From contig NZ_CP188297.1 of assembly GCF_050030965.1 (NCBI RefSeq), forward strand, positions 3,162,001-3,226,000: a stretch of DNA of 64,000 nucleotides. The letters run 5' to 3'. Under the pieces are notes generated by a model. The model was not told where the DNA came from. It saw only the letters and a list, made by a program, of their open reading frames with translations, and did not search any database. The DNA is from Glutamicibacter sp002979865. GTDB lineage: Bacteria > Actinomycetota > Actinomycetes > Actinomycetales > Micrococcaceae. The translations under genes and the position numbers were made by a program. This document shows positions 55,678 to 64,000 of the stretch, piece by piece (within the stretch, counting starts at the first letter, position 1; each line of letters opens with the position of its first letter).

Positions 55678-58211
55678 CAGGAGTCCAGGCGGCCCACCGA
55701 AGTCACCTTGACCACAGGTTCGCCGGCCTCGTCCGAGTCATCCAGCGAGATGGTGGCGGTGATGCCCCAGTCGTGGTGCTCGGATGGGTCGGCGAAGATC
55801 TGGCGCACCTCCCAGGTGCGCTGGGGCATGTCCTTGATGATGAACAGCTTCGAGCCGCGTCCGGCGGGACCGTCGTCGATGTCCTCGTGCTCGTCGAAGT
55901 AGTCGTCCATGGCATCGGCCCAGGTGTCCGCGTCGAAGCCGCTATGCCCGTCGAGCTCGCCTAGGGCCTTGTCCTGCTCGTCGGCGAACAGCTTCACGCG
56001 TCGGAACATCTCGTTGCGGACCATTACGCGGAAGGCGCGCACATTGCTGGTCAGCTTTTCCGGTGCCGGAGGCGGTGCGGTTTCGGTTGCCTCGCTCAGC
56101 TCGCCGCGGGAGAGCTCTTCCCATTCGTCCAGCAGCGAGGAGTCGATCTGGCGGATCATCTCGCCGAGCCATTCGATCAGGTCTTCGAGGTCCTCGCGCA
56201 GCGCGTCCTGGGGAACGGTCTGTCGCAGGGCCTTGTAGGCATCGGTGAGGTAGCGCAGCAGCACGCCCTCGGAGCGGGCCAGCTGGTAGTACTGGACGAA
56301 ATCGGAGAAGCCCATGGCGCGTTCGTACATGTCGCGCACGATCGACTTCGGCGCCAGTTCGAAGTCCGAGAGCCACGGCGCGCCGGAGCGGTACTGCTCG
56401 AAGGCGCTTTCCAGCTTCTCGGCCAGCGGCATCGCATAGGTGATTTCATCCAGTGCGTTCATGCGGTCGTTGTAGTCCATGCCTTCGGCCTTCATCGCGG
56501 CGATGGCCTCGCCGCGGGCCTTCTTCTCCTGTCCGGAGAGCACCTGGCGCGGCTTTTCCAAGGTCGCCTCGATCACCGAAACGACATCCAGCGCATAGCT
56601 GGCCGAATCCGGATCCAGCAGGTCCAGGGCGGCCAGCGCGAAGGGCGAGAGCGGCTGGTTCAGCGCGAAGTTCTGCTGCAGGTGCACGGTCAGCTCATAG
56701 TAGTTGCCGTATTCGTCTGGCTCATTGCGGCGCACGACCACCTCGGTGGCGATCAGTTCGCGCAGGATTCCCAGGGCGCGCAGCTTCAGCTTGCGCTGGG
56801 ACGCCGGGGTCTCGTGGTTTTCGCTGAGCAGGCGCTGGGCGGCCTCGAACGAATTGTCCTCGCGCTCCAGCAGGTTCAGCAGCATCGAGTGCGAGACCTG
56901 GAATGAGGACTTCAGCGTCTCGGGGGCGGCCTCGACGATCTTCTCGAAGGTCTTCTCGCCCCAGGTCACGAAGTTCTGCGGCGGCTTCTTCTTCGGGATC
57001 TGCTTGAGCTTGGACGAGCCCTCGCCGTGCTTCTTCAGCGCCTTTTCCATGGCCTTGTGGTTCTCGATCGCATGCTCCGGAGCCTGCACCAGCACGGTGC
57101 CTGCGGTATCGAAACCTGCGCGGCCCGCGCGCCCGGCAATCTGGTGGAATTCGCGGGCGTTCACGATGCGCGTACGGGTGCCGTCGAACTTGGACAGCGC
57201 GGTGATCACCACGGTGCGGATCGGCACGTTGATTCCCACCCCCAGGGTGTCGGTGCCGCAGATGACCTTGAGCAGGCCGGCCTGTGCCAGCTGCTCGACC
57301 AGGCGGCGGTACTTGGGCAGCATGCCGGCGTGGTGGATGCCGATGCCGTGGCGCACCAGGCGGTTCAGCGTCTTGCCGAACCCGGCGGCAAAGCGGAATC
57401 CGCCGATCATCTCGGAGATCTTTTCCTTCTCCTCGCGCGTGGCCACATTCACGCTCATCAGCCCGGTGGCGCGGTCGATGACATCGAGCTGCGAGAAGTG
57501 CACGATGTAGATCGGCACCTGCTTGGTCTTGATCAGTTCCTCCACGGCCTCCTGCACCGGCTCCATGGAGTAGTAGAAGTGCAGCGGGATTGGGCGCTCG
57601 GTGTGCGCGACGGTCACCGTCGGGGTGCCGGTGCGCTCTTCGAGTTCCTGCTCGAAGCGGGTGACATCGCCCAGGGTGGCGCTCATCAGCAGGAACTGCG
57701 CCTGCGGCAGTTCGATCAGCGGCACCTGCCAGGCCCAGCCGCGCTGCGGATCGGCGTAGAAGTGGAACTCGTCCATGATCACGCAGCCCACGTCCGCCTT
57801 GGAGCCTTCGCGCAGGGCGATGTTCGCCAGGATCTCAGCGGTGCAGCAGATGATCGGGGCGTCGGCGTTCACCGAGGAATCGCCGGTGACCATGCCGACG
57901 TTCTCTGCGCCGAAGATCTTGCACAGGTCGAAGAACTTCTCGGAGACCAGCGCCTTGATCGGCGCGGTGTAGAAGCTGATCTGGTCGCGGGCCATGGCGT
58001 AGAAGTGGGCTGCGATGGCAACCATGGACTTGCCCGAGCCGGTGGGCGTGGCCAGGATGACGTTGTTGCCGCCGGCCAGCGCCATCGACGCTTCGTCCTG
58101 TGCGGGGTAGAGGTTGATGCCACGGGTTGCGACCCATTGGCCGAAAGCCTCGTAGATTTCGTCGTCGGATACGTTCTTGGCGTCTGCTGGCAGATAATCG
58201 GTGAGCAACAT
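55677..58211 (-). CDS. DEAD/DEAH-box (Ski2-like) helicase with DUF3516
   Basis: The 844-residue protein has the helicase core: motif I ATPTGSGKSMVA (about 56-67), Ia TAPIKALVSEKF, II IMDEFHFYAD (DEFH instead of DEAD/DEVH), III LMSATLGD, V GTDTLGVGINVP and VI QIAGRAGRAGFD. The C-terminal third is the actinobacterial DUF3516 region. These proteins are predicted RNA or DNA helicases; mycobacterial relatives are poorly characterised. TAGGCT (58226-58221) lies 9 nt before ATG 58211 with AGGAAC between. A Nudix gene follows with overlap. Confidence 0.9.
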   Translation of the reverse strand: MLLTDYLPADAKNVSDDEIYEAFGQWVATRGINLYPAQDEASMALAGGNNVILATPTGSGKSMVAIAAHFYAMARDQISFYTAPIKALVSEKFFDLCKIFGAENVGMVTGDSSVNADAPIICCTAEILANIALREGSKADVGCVIMDEFHFYADPQRGWAWQVPLIELPQAQFLLMSATLGDVTRFEQELEERTGTPTVTVAHTERPIPLHFYYSMEPVQEAVEELIKTKQVPIYIVHFSQLDVIDRATGLMSVNVATREEKEKISEMIGGFRFAAGFGKTLNRLVRHGIGIHHAGMLPKYRRLVEQLAQAGLLKVICGTDTLGVGINVPIRTVVITALSKFDGTRTRIVNAREFHQIAGRAGRAGFDTAGTVLVQAPEHAIENHKAMEKALKKHGEGSSKLKQIPKKKPPQNFVTWGEKTFEKIVEAAPETLKSSFQVSHSMLLNLLEREDNSFEAAQRLLSENHETPASQRKLKLRALGILRELIATEVVVRRNEPDEYGNYYELTVHLQQNFALNQPLSPFALAALDLLDPDSASYALDVVSVIEATLEKPRQVLSGQEKKARGEAIAAMKAEGMDYNDRMNALDEITYAMPLAEKLESAFEQYRSGAPWLSDFELAPKSIVRDMYERAMGFSDFVQYYQLARSEGVLLRYLTDAYKALRQTVPQDALREDLEDLIEWLGEMIRQIDSSLLDEWEELSRGELSEATETAPPPAPEKLTSNVRAFRVMVRNEMFRRVKLFADEQDKALGELDGHSGFDADTWADAMDDYFDEHEDIDDGPAGRGSKLFIIKDMPQRTWEVRQIFADPSEHHDWGITATISLDDSDEAGEPVVKVTSVGRLDS

Positions 58212-58288
58212 GATGTTCCTAGCCTATCGGTTGAGAACTGTGACTGGGGGCTAGTTGTTGCGTGCGCCTCTCGTTTAGGCTCGGGAAT

Positions 58289-59080
58289 ATGAAATGGGAT
58301 CCGACGAAATACACCGAATTCTCCGATTACCGGGGCCGCCCGTACCTGGATTTGCTGGGGCAGCTGGTCTCGGTTGACGCGTCGAAGGTCATCGATCTGG
58401 GGTGCGGGCCGGGAAATATGACCCGGCTGCTGGCCCAGCGCTGGCCGCAAGCGCAGGTCACCGGACTTGATTCCTCACCGGAGATGATCGCCAGGGCCAC
58501 GCAGAGCGAGCACGAGGAAAACCTGGGCTTCGCGCTGGCCGATGCCACGGCGTGGACCCCTGACTCCGACACGGACCTGCTGTTCTCCAACGCGATGCTG
58601 CAATGGCTTCCGGGGCACCGCGAGTTGCTGGCCGGTTGGCTGGAGCACCTGAAGCCCGGAGCGAACGTGGCCATCCAGGTCCCGGGCAATTTCGGCTCTC
58701 CGTCGCATGCGGTGATGCGCGCAGTTGCCGACAGCCCGAAGTGGTCCGGCCAGCTGGCAGGGGTGCTGCGCCATGACGACGTGGTGGGCGAGCCCGGCGA
58801 ATACCAGCGGATCTTCCTGGACGCGGGGTTCCAGGCTAATGTCTGGGAAACCACCTACCATCAGCTGCTCGCGGGGGAGGACCCGATCCTGAACTGGGTT
58901 CGCGGGACGGCGCTGCTGCCCATTCGCCACACGCTCAGCGACGAAGACTATCGGGAGTTCGAAAACGACTACCGGGCCGAAGTCTCCACGCACTACCCGT
59001 CATTTGCTTCGCAGGACGGTACCGTCCTGACGAACTTCCCGTTCCGCAGGATTTTCATGATCGGGCACAAGCTCGGCTGA
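58289..59080 (+). CDS. tam: Trans-aconitate 2-methyltransferase
   Basis: The 263-residue class I SAM methyltransferase has KVIDLGCGPGNMTRLLA (motif I, about 34-50), TGLDSSPEMIARA (motif II), LLFSNAMLQWLPGH and AIQVPGNFGSPSHAVM, which are typical of Tam. Tam methylates trans-aconitate, a by-product inhibitor of the TCA cycle. The start ATG 58289 has TAGGCT (58276-58281) 7 nt upstream, which predicts a leaderless mRNA. It is divergent from the helicase gene. Confidence 0.9.
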   Translation: MKWDPTKYTEFSDYRGRPYLDLLGQLVSVDASKVIDLGCGPGNMTRLLAQRWPQAQVTGLDSSPEMIARATQSEHEENLGFALADATAWTPDSDTDLLFSNAMLQWLPGHRELLAGWLEHLKPGANVAIQVPGNFGSPSHAVMRAVADSPKWSGQLAGVLRHDDVVGEPGEYQRIFLDAGFQANVWETTYHQLLAGEDPILNWVRGTALLPIRHTLSDEDYREFENDYRAEVSTHYPSFASQDGTVLTNFPFRRIFMIGHKLG

Positions 59081-59127
59081 TTTGCTCCAGGCTCGGCATC
59101 GTCAGAGCGCTTCGAGGGTGAGCTGGC

Positions 59128-59769
59128 TCAGCGATTGCTTCCCGCCAGGCACCTTTGCACGATGCCGGGCAGCACGCGGACGCAGACCAGGACAACCAGG
59201 ATGCCCAACGCCACCCCGGAGAAGACATCGTGGACGAAGTGGGCGCCTACGCCCACGCGGGACAGGGCAATGAGCAAGACGGCCGGTATCGCGTACTTGG
59301 CCAGCTTCGGAAGGGCCAGCGTGCAGGCTGCGGCGACGCCGGCGGCGACGACCGAATGGTTGGAGGGCCAGGACCAGTCGCCTGCTTCCGGGCATGCCAC
59401 TGCGGTGAGAGCATCCAGGGCGCGGCAGGGGCGTTCCTCGGCGACCAGGATCTTGGCCAGCTCGCTCAGGCCATAGGCCGCTACCGCACCAATCGCGCCT
59501 GAAACCAGGCGCCAAAACGCAACTCGATTACGGAACCAGCACAGGACGGCGAGCGTGCAGGCCCCGGCCATCAGCATCAAGAGCAAGATCTCGGAAAAGA
59601 ACACAGCCGCTGCGGAGAGCAGCGCCGACTGGGCAACAGTTCCTGAAATCCCCAGGTACAAGGCATCACGCAACGGATAGGAGGCCATCGCCAGCACGGC
59701 GAGAACCGCGACGATGATGGCTGTCCGCGAAGGGAAGACGGAAATTGGTGCGGAGGACCGTGAATTCAC
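59128..59769 (-). CDS. PAP2-family phosphatase
   Basis: The 213-residue membrane protein has five or six hydrophobic segments and the three phosphatase motifs: KILVAEERPC, PSNHSV and SRVGVGAHFVHDV. Such enzymes remove phosphate from lipid phosphates such as undecaprenyl pyrophosphate or phosphatidate. The start is GTG 59769; a perfect TATAAT (59783-59778) ends 8 nt before it. Confidence 0.9.
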   Translation of the reverse strand: MNSRSSAPISVFPSRTAIIVAVLAVLAMASYPLRDALYLGISGTVAQSALLSAAAVFFSEILLLMLMAGACTLAVLCWFRNRVAFWRLVSGAIGAVAAYGLSELAKILVAEERPCRALDALTAVACPEAGDWSWPSNHSVVAAGVAAACTLALPKLAKYAIPAVLLIALSRVGVGAHFVHDVFSGVALGILVVLVCVRVLPGIVQRCLAGSNR

Positions 59770-59841
59770 AAGTGGTGATTATACGGATCTGTTCCGGCTG
59801 CAAGCATCAGCTGGAAGAGGTCCCGCACCATTAAACGCTGC

Positions 59842-59867
59842 TGCCAGCGGCACGGATGCCGCTGGCA
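59842..59867 (-). terminator. Hairpin after the MBL hydrolase gene
   Basis: TGCCAGCGGC pairs perfectly with GCCGCTGGCA over 10 bp with a 6-nt loop, 15 nt past the stop of the MBL gene. A T-run is absent. Confidence 0.55.
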
Positions 59868-59881
59868 ATGCAGTCAAAGGG

Positions 59882-60535
59882 CTACCACCCGCGTTCGCGC
59901 CACTGCTCCAAATTCGGGCGTTCTGTCCCCAGTGTCGTCGAATCTCCGTGCCCCGGCAGAACCTTGGTTTCGTCCGGGAAGCGGTCGAAGATGCGTTCGG
60001 TGACGTCGGTGAGCAAAGAGAGGAACCGCTGCGGGTCCTTCCATGTGTTGCCCACGCCTCCGGGGAACAAGCTGTCGCCGCTGAGCACTACCGGCTGGCC
60101 GGAGGAATCAACCAGCGCATAGCCGAGCGAACCCGGTGTATGCCCTCGCAGGTGGATCGCCTCGATGATCACATCGCCCAGCTTCAGCTGGTCGCCGTGG
60201 TTCAGCGCATGCTCGATCTTGACCCCGCATTCTTCAGCGATGCCGGCGACATCGTCTGCACCGGCGTAGGTTGGCACCGGGTACTTCTCCACGGCTTCGG
60301 CCAACGCGCGCACGTGGTCCCAGTGCTGATGCGTCGTGGCGATGCCGATAAGGCGCGGATCGCTCGCGTCTTCACTGGCCGCCTGGATGAGCCGCTCGAT
60401 GGCCGGCATGTCATCCGCCGCATCCACCAGCAGCTGTTCGCCGGTCTTCCGATTAGTTACCAGGTACACGTTGTTTGCCATGTCGGATACTGAGACCCAA
60501 CGGACGGTCACATCGTTCAGCAATAGTTCGTTCAT
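59882..60535 (-). CDS. MBL-fold metallo-hydrolase (glyoxalase II-like)
   Basis: The 217-residue protein has the full metal site: TTHQHWDHV (HxHxDH type), LRGHTPGS, LSGDSLF and VLPGHGDST. Its size and motifs resemble hydroxyacylglutathione hydrolase-like enzymes; in actinobacteria the thiol partner would be mycothiol, but this is inference. TAGTCT (60547-60542) lies 6 nt before the ATG. It is divergent from the GntR gene. Confidence 0.88.
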   Translation of the reverse strand: MNELLLNDVTVRWVSVSDMANNVYLVTNRKTGEQLLVDAADDMPAIERLIQAASEDASDPRLIGIATTHQHWDHVRALAEAVEKYPVPTYAGADDVAGIAEECGVKIEHALNHGDQLKLGDVIIEAIHLRGHTPGSLGYALVDSSGQPVVLSGDSLFPGGVGNTWKDPQRFLSLLTDVTERIFDRFPDETKVLPGHGDSTTLGTERPNLEQWRERGW

Positions 60536-60617
60536 GCAACCAGACTACGGTGCAGATCCCGGCTGACGCGATAGGCTCGGATAAATGCCAAACACAGTCC
60601 AAAGGATGGAGTGCAGG

Positions 60618-60995
60618 ATGACCGAACTGGAATTCATCAAGATCGAGCCGAACTCGGGCGTGGCGCCGTATCAGCAGGTCCGCGAGCAGATCCTCTCAGC
60701 TATCGCCAAGGGCAAACTAGCTCCGGGCACCAAATTGCCGTCGGTTCGTGCGCTCTCGGGCACCTTGAACCTCGCGGTGAATACCGTCGCCAAGGTCTAC
60801 AAGGAACTTGAGCTGCAGGGTGCAGTGGTCACCCGCGGCCGCCATGGAACCGTGGTCCAAGCCGCGGAGAATCGTGCAGAGCAGGAAGTCAGCGATGCGG
60901 CCGCCGATCTGGCCCGCATCGCCCAACTGTGGTCGGTCGACGAAGCGACCGCGGTGAAGTACTTGCGCGCGGCATTTAGTTCCCTGCCAAGGTAG
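60618..60995 (+). CDS. GntR-family regulator (YtrA subfamily)
   Basis: The 125-residue protein has an N-terminal winged helix with PYQQVREQILSAIAKGKLAPGTKLPSVRALSGTL, in which LPSVRAL is the GntR recognition region, and VNTVAKVYKELELQGAVVTRGRHGT. A short C-terminal helix pair, typical of YtrA rather than FadR or HutC types, completes it. ATG 60618 has GGAG 6 nt upstream. A TAGGCT (60572-60577) 7 nt before another in-frame ATG at 60585 suggests either a 33-nt leader or a leaderless protein 11 residues longer. Confidence 0.87.
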   Translation: MTELEFIKIEPNSGVAPYQQVREQILSAIAKGKLAPGTKLPSVRALSGTLNLAVNTVAKVYKELELQGAVVTRGRHGTVVQAAENRAEQEVSDAAADLARIAQLWSVDEATAVKYLRAAFSSLPR

Positions 60996-61193
60996 ACCCA
61001 AGGCGCCTCTGGAAGTGAATCCGGGAACCAGCCGCAGGTGGAACCTGATGAATGCGAAATGGCACAGAGGTATGTTTGGCTGTTGGCAGCTCCAATATTT
61101 CCCGGGGTTGATTAGCTGCCAGCAAGGTAACGGGCGACTAGTAATAGTTGTGCCGAAGCTGCGGAAAATCCGAATGAAACAGGAAGGGCAGGC

Positions 61194-62042
61194 ATGTCGG
61201 TTAGACATGAATCGGCTTCGGGGCTGATTTGGAACAACAAAGTGGAAAAAGTCCGGATGTCCCAGGATTCCTATGCACGGCTTCGTTTCGCCAACATCCG
61301 CCAACTACCCGAAACTGGATTGTTCGCGGACGAGGTCGGTGCCATAGCGCCGGATGTCCAAGCTGTTTCAATCGACTTGGATGATGGTGGCAACCTTGAC
61401 TTGACGGGGATTGAGAACCTGCCGTTGCTCTCATCACTAATCATTCATCAATGCGACGGCATACTGCCCTATGGCGGTTCGGGAAATGGAGTCATGGCCT
61501 TGACCCGATTGCTCATGCCGTACGCGCAAGGGGCCACCGAGCAACTCATTGCTTCCCCTCACCTGCAAGATATGGAGATCGAAGGCGGAACTCTCGATCT
61601 GCTCAGGCACATGGCGGAAACAGTGCGCAAGGTCCTATTGCAACGCGTGAAGGGTGCCGCAGACCCTAGGGCCTGGGACAGGCTGACCCAGCTGGACCAG
61701 ATCGAAATCAATCAATCGGGGAGCATAGAGGTCGTTGCACCTGCTGGCGCTTGGCCCGAGGTCGTGAGTTTTACCATTATTGGGTCTCTCAAGGGGATAG
61801 TGCTGGCGTCAAAGGTCCGCCCCTTTCAATACCTGTATTTAGAAGGGGTTCGCCGGTTTGACCCGGGCTCGTCGTTCTGGGACCTGCAAGCTAAAAGGGT
61901 CACTGTTGGATACTCGACCAATCCGCCAAAATGGCTGGTCGAGGCGTGGCCCCACAGGCCGGATGATTGGGACGAGAGTTTCAGCATTGCGTCGCATCCG
62001 CTGCTTCCCGGATCAGAGGAGCCCTACTTCGACGAACTCTGA
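61194..62042 (+). CDS. Orphan protein with leucine-rich-repeat-like pattern
   Basis: I do not recognise this 282-residue protein. It shows irregular Leu/Ile/Val spacing reminiscent of a leucine-rich repeat solenoid, for example VQAVSIDLDDGGNLDLTGI, LSSLIIHQCDG, LQDMEIEGGTLDLL, LDQIEINQSGSIEVV and FQYLYLEGV. It has no signal peptide or membrane segment, so it is likely cytosolic. AGGAAGGG 6 nt upstream supports ATG 61194. Codon use is less GC-biased than in the housekeeping genes. The neighbours give no clue. Confidence 0.65.
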   Translation: MSVRHESASGLIWNNKVEKVRMSQDSYARLRFANIRQLPETGLFADEVGAIAPDVQAVSIDLDDGGNLDLTGIENLPLLSSLIIHQCDGILPYGGSGNGVMALTRLLMPYAQGATEQLIASPHLQDMEIEGGTLDLLRHMAETVRKVLLQRVKGAADPRAWDRLTQLDQIEINQSGSIEVVAPAGAWPEVVSFTIIGSLKGIVLASKVRPFQYLYLEGVRRFDPGSSFWDLQAKRVTVGYSTNPPKWLVEAWPHRPDDWDESFSIASHPLLPGSEEPYFDEL

Positions 62043-62163
62043 TCTCCCGCTCTCGGTGACTTCGTGACAGCGAATACCCGCTATCGATCTCGAATTCACA
62101 GGCTGTCTGCACAACAGCTCAGTGTTCGTTAAGTCGAACCCTCTGTGGGAACGTTGCTAGTCC

Positions 62164-62649
62164 TCAGGTGACCCGGCCAGCTGGTCGTCGAAGCCAGACT
62201 GTAGCCAGCCCCTCCGCCATTTTTTCTTCGAAATCGAATCTGAAGCCACGCCGTTCATAGAATGCCTGGGCCGACGGGTTGCCTCTCACGAACTCGATCC
62301 TCAGATCTTGAGTGCGGCCGAAGGCATCAAGTGCTGTGTTCATTAGTTCGGTGCCGATGCCGTGGCCATGGGATTCCGGCAACACATAAATTTTCCATAT
62401 GACAGGTTCGCCCTCAAACTGCCCGACCGTTAGAGTTCCAACGGCTTCGCCATTCTGCAGAGCAACGTACGTCGTATCATCGGTGATTGAAGCACTGACA
62501 GAGTCGTGTGACCACCAGGTATTGAGATTATCCATGACGAAATCCGGGCTCGTGAAACCAAGGTATGTTGCTGGCCATGTAAGAATCCCGATAGACCGGA
62601 TAGCCTGAACATCATCAAGGGTGGCTTTGCGAATCGAAAGGTTATTCAT
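62164..62649 (-). CDS. GNAT-family N-acetyltransferase
   Basis: The 161-residue protein begins NNLSIRKATLDDVQAIRSI and carries TYVALQNGEAVGTLTVGQF, then the acetyl-CoA motif PESHGHGIGTELMNTAL and a C-terminal NPSAQAFYERRGFRF. The group resembles RimI/PhnO-like acetyltransferases, and the acceptor is unknown. TAGGTT (62661-62656) lies 6 nt before the ATG. Confidence 0.88.
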   Translation of the reverse strand: MNNLSIRKATLDDVQAIRSIGILTWPATYLGFTSPDFVMDNLNTWWSHDSVSASITDDTTYVALQNGEAVGTLTVGQFEGEPVIWKIYVLPESHGHGIGTELMNTALDAFGRTQDLRIEFVRGNPSAQAFYERRGFRFDFEEKMAEGLATVWLRRPAGRVT

Positions 62650-62817
62650 GCCACAAACCTATCGGAGCTTCGGATGTTGAGGGAGAGTATCCCCAAGAAT
62701 AAGCGCTTCTATTTGTCCTCTCGGCCCTGGGGCATGCCGAGATCGCGCACTCTGAACCGACCGTTCCGGGACCTCCTCCGGGAACGGATGCGATCGTTCC
62801 TGTATTGCTCAGACACT

Positions 62818-62847
62818 TGAACGCATTTCAAACGAGAGGGATATAGT
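62818..62847 (+). promoter_or_regulatory. Promoter of the 62857-63255 gene
   Basis: TTGAAC (62818-62823) and TATAGT (62842-62847) are 18 bp apart, close to the housekeeping consensus. The ATG lies only 9 nt after the -10, so the leader would be two or three bases at most. Confidence 0.55.
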
Positions 62848-62856
62848 GTTCGATCC

Positions 62857-63255
62857 ATGAGAGATGACCCAAAGGTTCTGAATTACCTCGCCCTGCTGAG
62901 GGCTCGGGTTGAGGAGGTCATCATGACCTTACCGGAGGATATCAGTGGTCGAGCCTACGATCGTAAACACTCTATCCACTTAGATCTTCAGGGCCCTAGA
63001 CTTGGCGTCTTCACTCTAGTGTTGGGAAGCGAGTCACCGGAACTCGTCTACGATGAGCGATATATCGGATACCAAACGATTCCTGAAGGGTTGGACGAGG
63101 TCATTGAATTCGCGGAAGAAACGATTGACGATGTAGCGTCTTTTGTCCTCAGCTCGGAACCGCTGGTGGTTCGTGAAAGCTCCATTTTTCGACGGTCTTA
63201 TCTCTGCATGCCGAGTAATCACGGACGGCAGTGGAAGCTCAAGAGGTTCAGCTAA
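62857..63255 (+). CDS. Orphan small protein
   Basis: I do not recognise this 132-residue protein. It has no signal peptide or transmembrane segment. A central beta-rich part (HSIHLDLQGPRLGVFTLVLG) is followed by an acidic helix (GLDEVIEFAEETIDDVASFV) and a basic end (GRQWKLKRFS). Codon use is AT-richer than the window average. A good promoter precedes it, which supports a real gene. Low-GC single genes of this kind are often strain-specific. Confidence 0.55.
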   Translation: MRDDPKVLNYLALLRARVEEVIMTLPEDISGRAYDRKHSIHLDLQGPRLGVFTLVLGSESPELVYDERYIGYQTIPEGLDEVIEFAEETIDDVASFVLSSEPLVVRESSIFRRSYLCMPSNHGRQWKLKRFS

Positions 63256-63362
63256 CGTATCGACGGCTGGTGTGAGTGTTCAAAGCTGACAACGCCTCAT
63301 GTCTTTGCTCCTTAGTGCTGTGCCGCCCGTGAACGGAACCTTGAACGGGACAGAGTGTGATG

Positions 63363-63764
63363 TCAGGCGCTGAATGGAAGCTCAGGTCGCAAGTGGTGCC
63401 CGTCTTTGACGTGTGAGTAGTCTCGCGCTGTTGTTACTAAGCCTGAATCGTCGAATGAAAGCACAGTGCATCCCGAGACGGTCATTGGCTGGTCCTTGAT
63501 GAACATCACGACCCAGTACTCGACGGAAGCTGAACTTCCGTTGACGATTGGTTCGCTGAACCATGTTTCTGCCGGTTGGGTTTCCTCCGCGAAGCATTCC
63601 TCTAGATAAGTGCGCAGCCCGTTAGGCCCACGTAATCGTCTGAACATCGAGGCCCAGTGGTCGCCGTCATCAGCTTGCAACTGGACAATTGCATTCACGT
63701 CCTTGAGTGGCCAAGCGTTGGCCCATGTTGTCGCCCAGCGTTGCGCGGCTTCGGTAGTTTGCAT
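63363..63764 (-). CDS. NTF2-like (SnoaL-type) protein
   Basis: From ATG 63764, with AGGAAA 8 nt upstream, the protein has 133 residues. It has the NTF2-like pattern of an N-terminal helix TTEAAQRWATTWANAWPLKDVNAIVQLQADDGDHWASMF, here noted by its ends TTEAAQ and HWASMF, then strands ASVEYWVVMFI and TVSGCTVLSFDDSGLVTTARDY, again noted by their ends. Such folds serve as small-molecule isomerases or binding domains; the role here is unknown. The open frame extends 24 codons upstream without a ribosome binding site. Confidence 0.75.
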   Translation of the reverse strand: MQTTEAAQRWATTWANAWPLKDVNAIVQLQADDGDHWASMFRRLRGPNGLRTYLEECFAEETQPAETWFSEPIVNGSSASVEYWVVMFIKDQPMTVSGCTVLSFDDSGLVTTARDYSHVKDGHHLRPELPFSA

Positions 63765-64000
63765 GTTGATTTCCTGTTGACGTAGATGATTGGTGACTGC
63801 AGGTTGTTCGGGCTGTGCGAGTAACCCTGCATCCATAAGTATTGCAACGCTACTATCGGTCGAGCAGATTCACGTTGTAGGTTCGTTCAGTGTTGCTTAG
63901 TGCTCACTTTTCTCAAAGTGTCCCGAAAGCCGGTCACAAATAGGATCGCGCCACGTGCTGACTCGCATCGCAGAAGTTTCATGGATTTACAGGAACACCG

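Noticed and set aside
62762..62788. CCGTTCC/GGAACGG inverted repeat upstream of the small orphan gene
   Set aside because: The stem is only 7 bp with a 13-nt loop, overlaps no promoter element and has no T-run; it may be chance.

Overview
The window is a GC-rich, gene-dense actinobacterial chromosome segment. Gene content and order suggest the family Micrococcaceae (Arthrobacter/Glutamicibacter-like). Pointers are the PnuX-rib operon under an FMN riboswitch, the his/trp/lgt/gltBD/pyk/ANTAR-regulator run, an HGxxPAAW protein inside the trp cluster, an Eis-type acetyltransferase, DUF6318 lipoproteins and a DUF222/HNH protein. The family assignment is inference from synteny and protein families; no rRNA gene is present. 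There is no IS element, prophage, CRISPR array, plasmid origin or rRNA operon.

Layout. 1-420: tRNA-Cys and tRNA-Gly (minus strand). 423-5081: a PD-(D/E)XK nuclease-like protein, then def-fmt-rsmB-rpe. 5125-9566: FMN riboswitch, riboflavin transporter and ribD-ribE-ribBA-ribH. 9639-11685: hisE, hisG, hisF. 11740-14136: an AT-richer minus-strand island of three secreted or anchored proteins (PKD-domain protein and two DUF6318 paralogues) lying between hisF and the TIGR03085 gene/hisI. 15015-22132: hisI, trpE, two small membrane proteins, trpC, trpB, trpA, lgt. 22186-28776: a long structured leader, then gltB-gltD. 28863-31448: pyk, tRNA-Leu (minus) and an ANTAR response regulator. 31542-33216: a candidate PHO box, a Pit phosphate transporter and a small overlapping membrane protein. 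33311-41186: DHFR-like protein, thioesterase, polA, Tat-type polysaccharide deacetylase, Eis-type acetyltransferase, rpsA. 41433-49399: an unknown membrane protein with a Cys/His cluster, DUF222/HNH protein, RlmG/RsmC-like methyltransferase, YigZ, coaE, a small membrane protein, uvrB. 49478-50686: a manganese (yybP-ykoY) riboswitch and terC. 50787-60995: MarR regulator, peptidase, GNAT, membrane hydrolase, kinase-like protein, Nudix, Ski2-like helicase, methyltransferase, PAP2 phosphatase, MBL hydrolase, GntR regulator. 61194-64000: a sparse, AT-richer end with two unrecognised orphans, a GNAT and an NTF2-like protein.

Functionally the segment covers protein N-terminal formylation/deformylation, riboflavin supply, parts of histidine and tryptophan synthesis, ammonium assimilation through GOGAT, the last step of glycolysis, phosphate and manganese homeostasis, DNA repair (polA, uvrB) and translation (rpsA). 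A recurrent sequence signature is a -10 hexamer of the form TAnnnT placed 6-8 nt before an ATG or GTG, which predicts leaderless mRNAs for at least fifteen genes and decides several start codons. I found no complete, clearly new multi-gene system. The best candidates for undescribed biology are the DUF6318/PKD island, the Cys/His membrane protein at 41433-42743, the PHO-box-like triple repeat before the Pit gene and the gltB leader.
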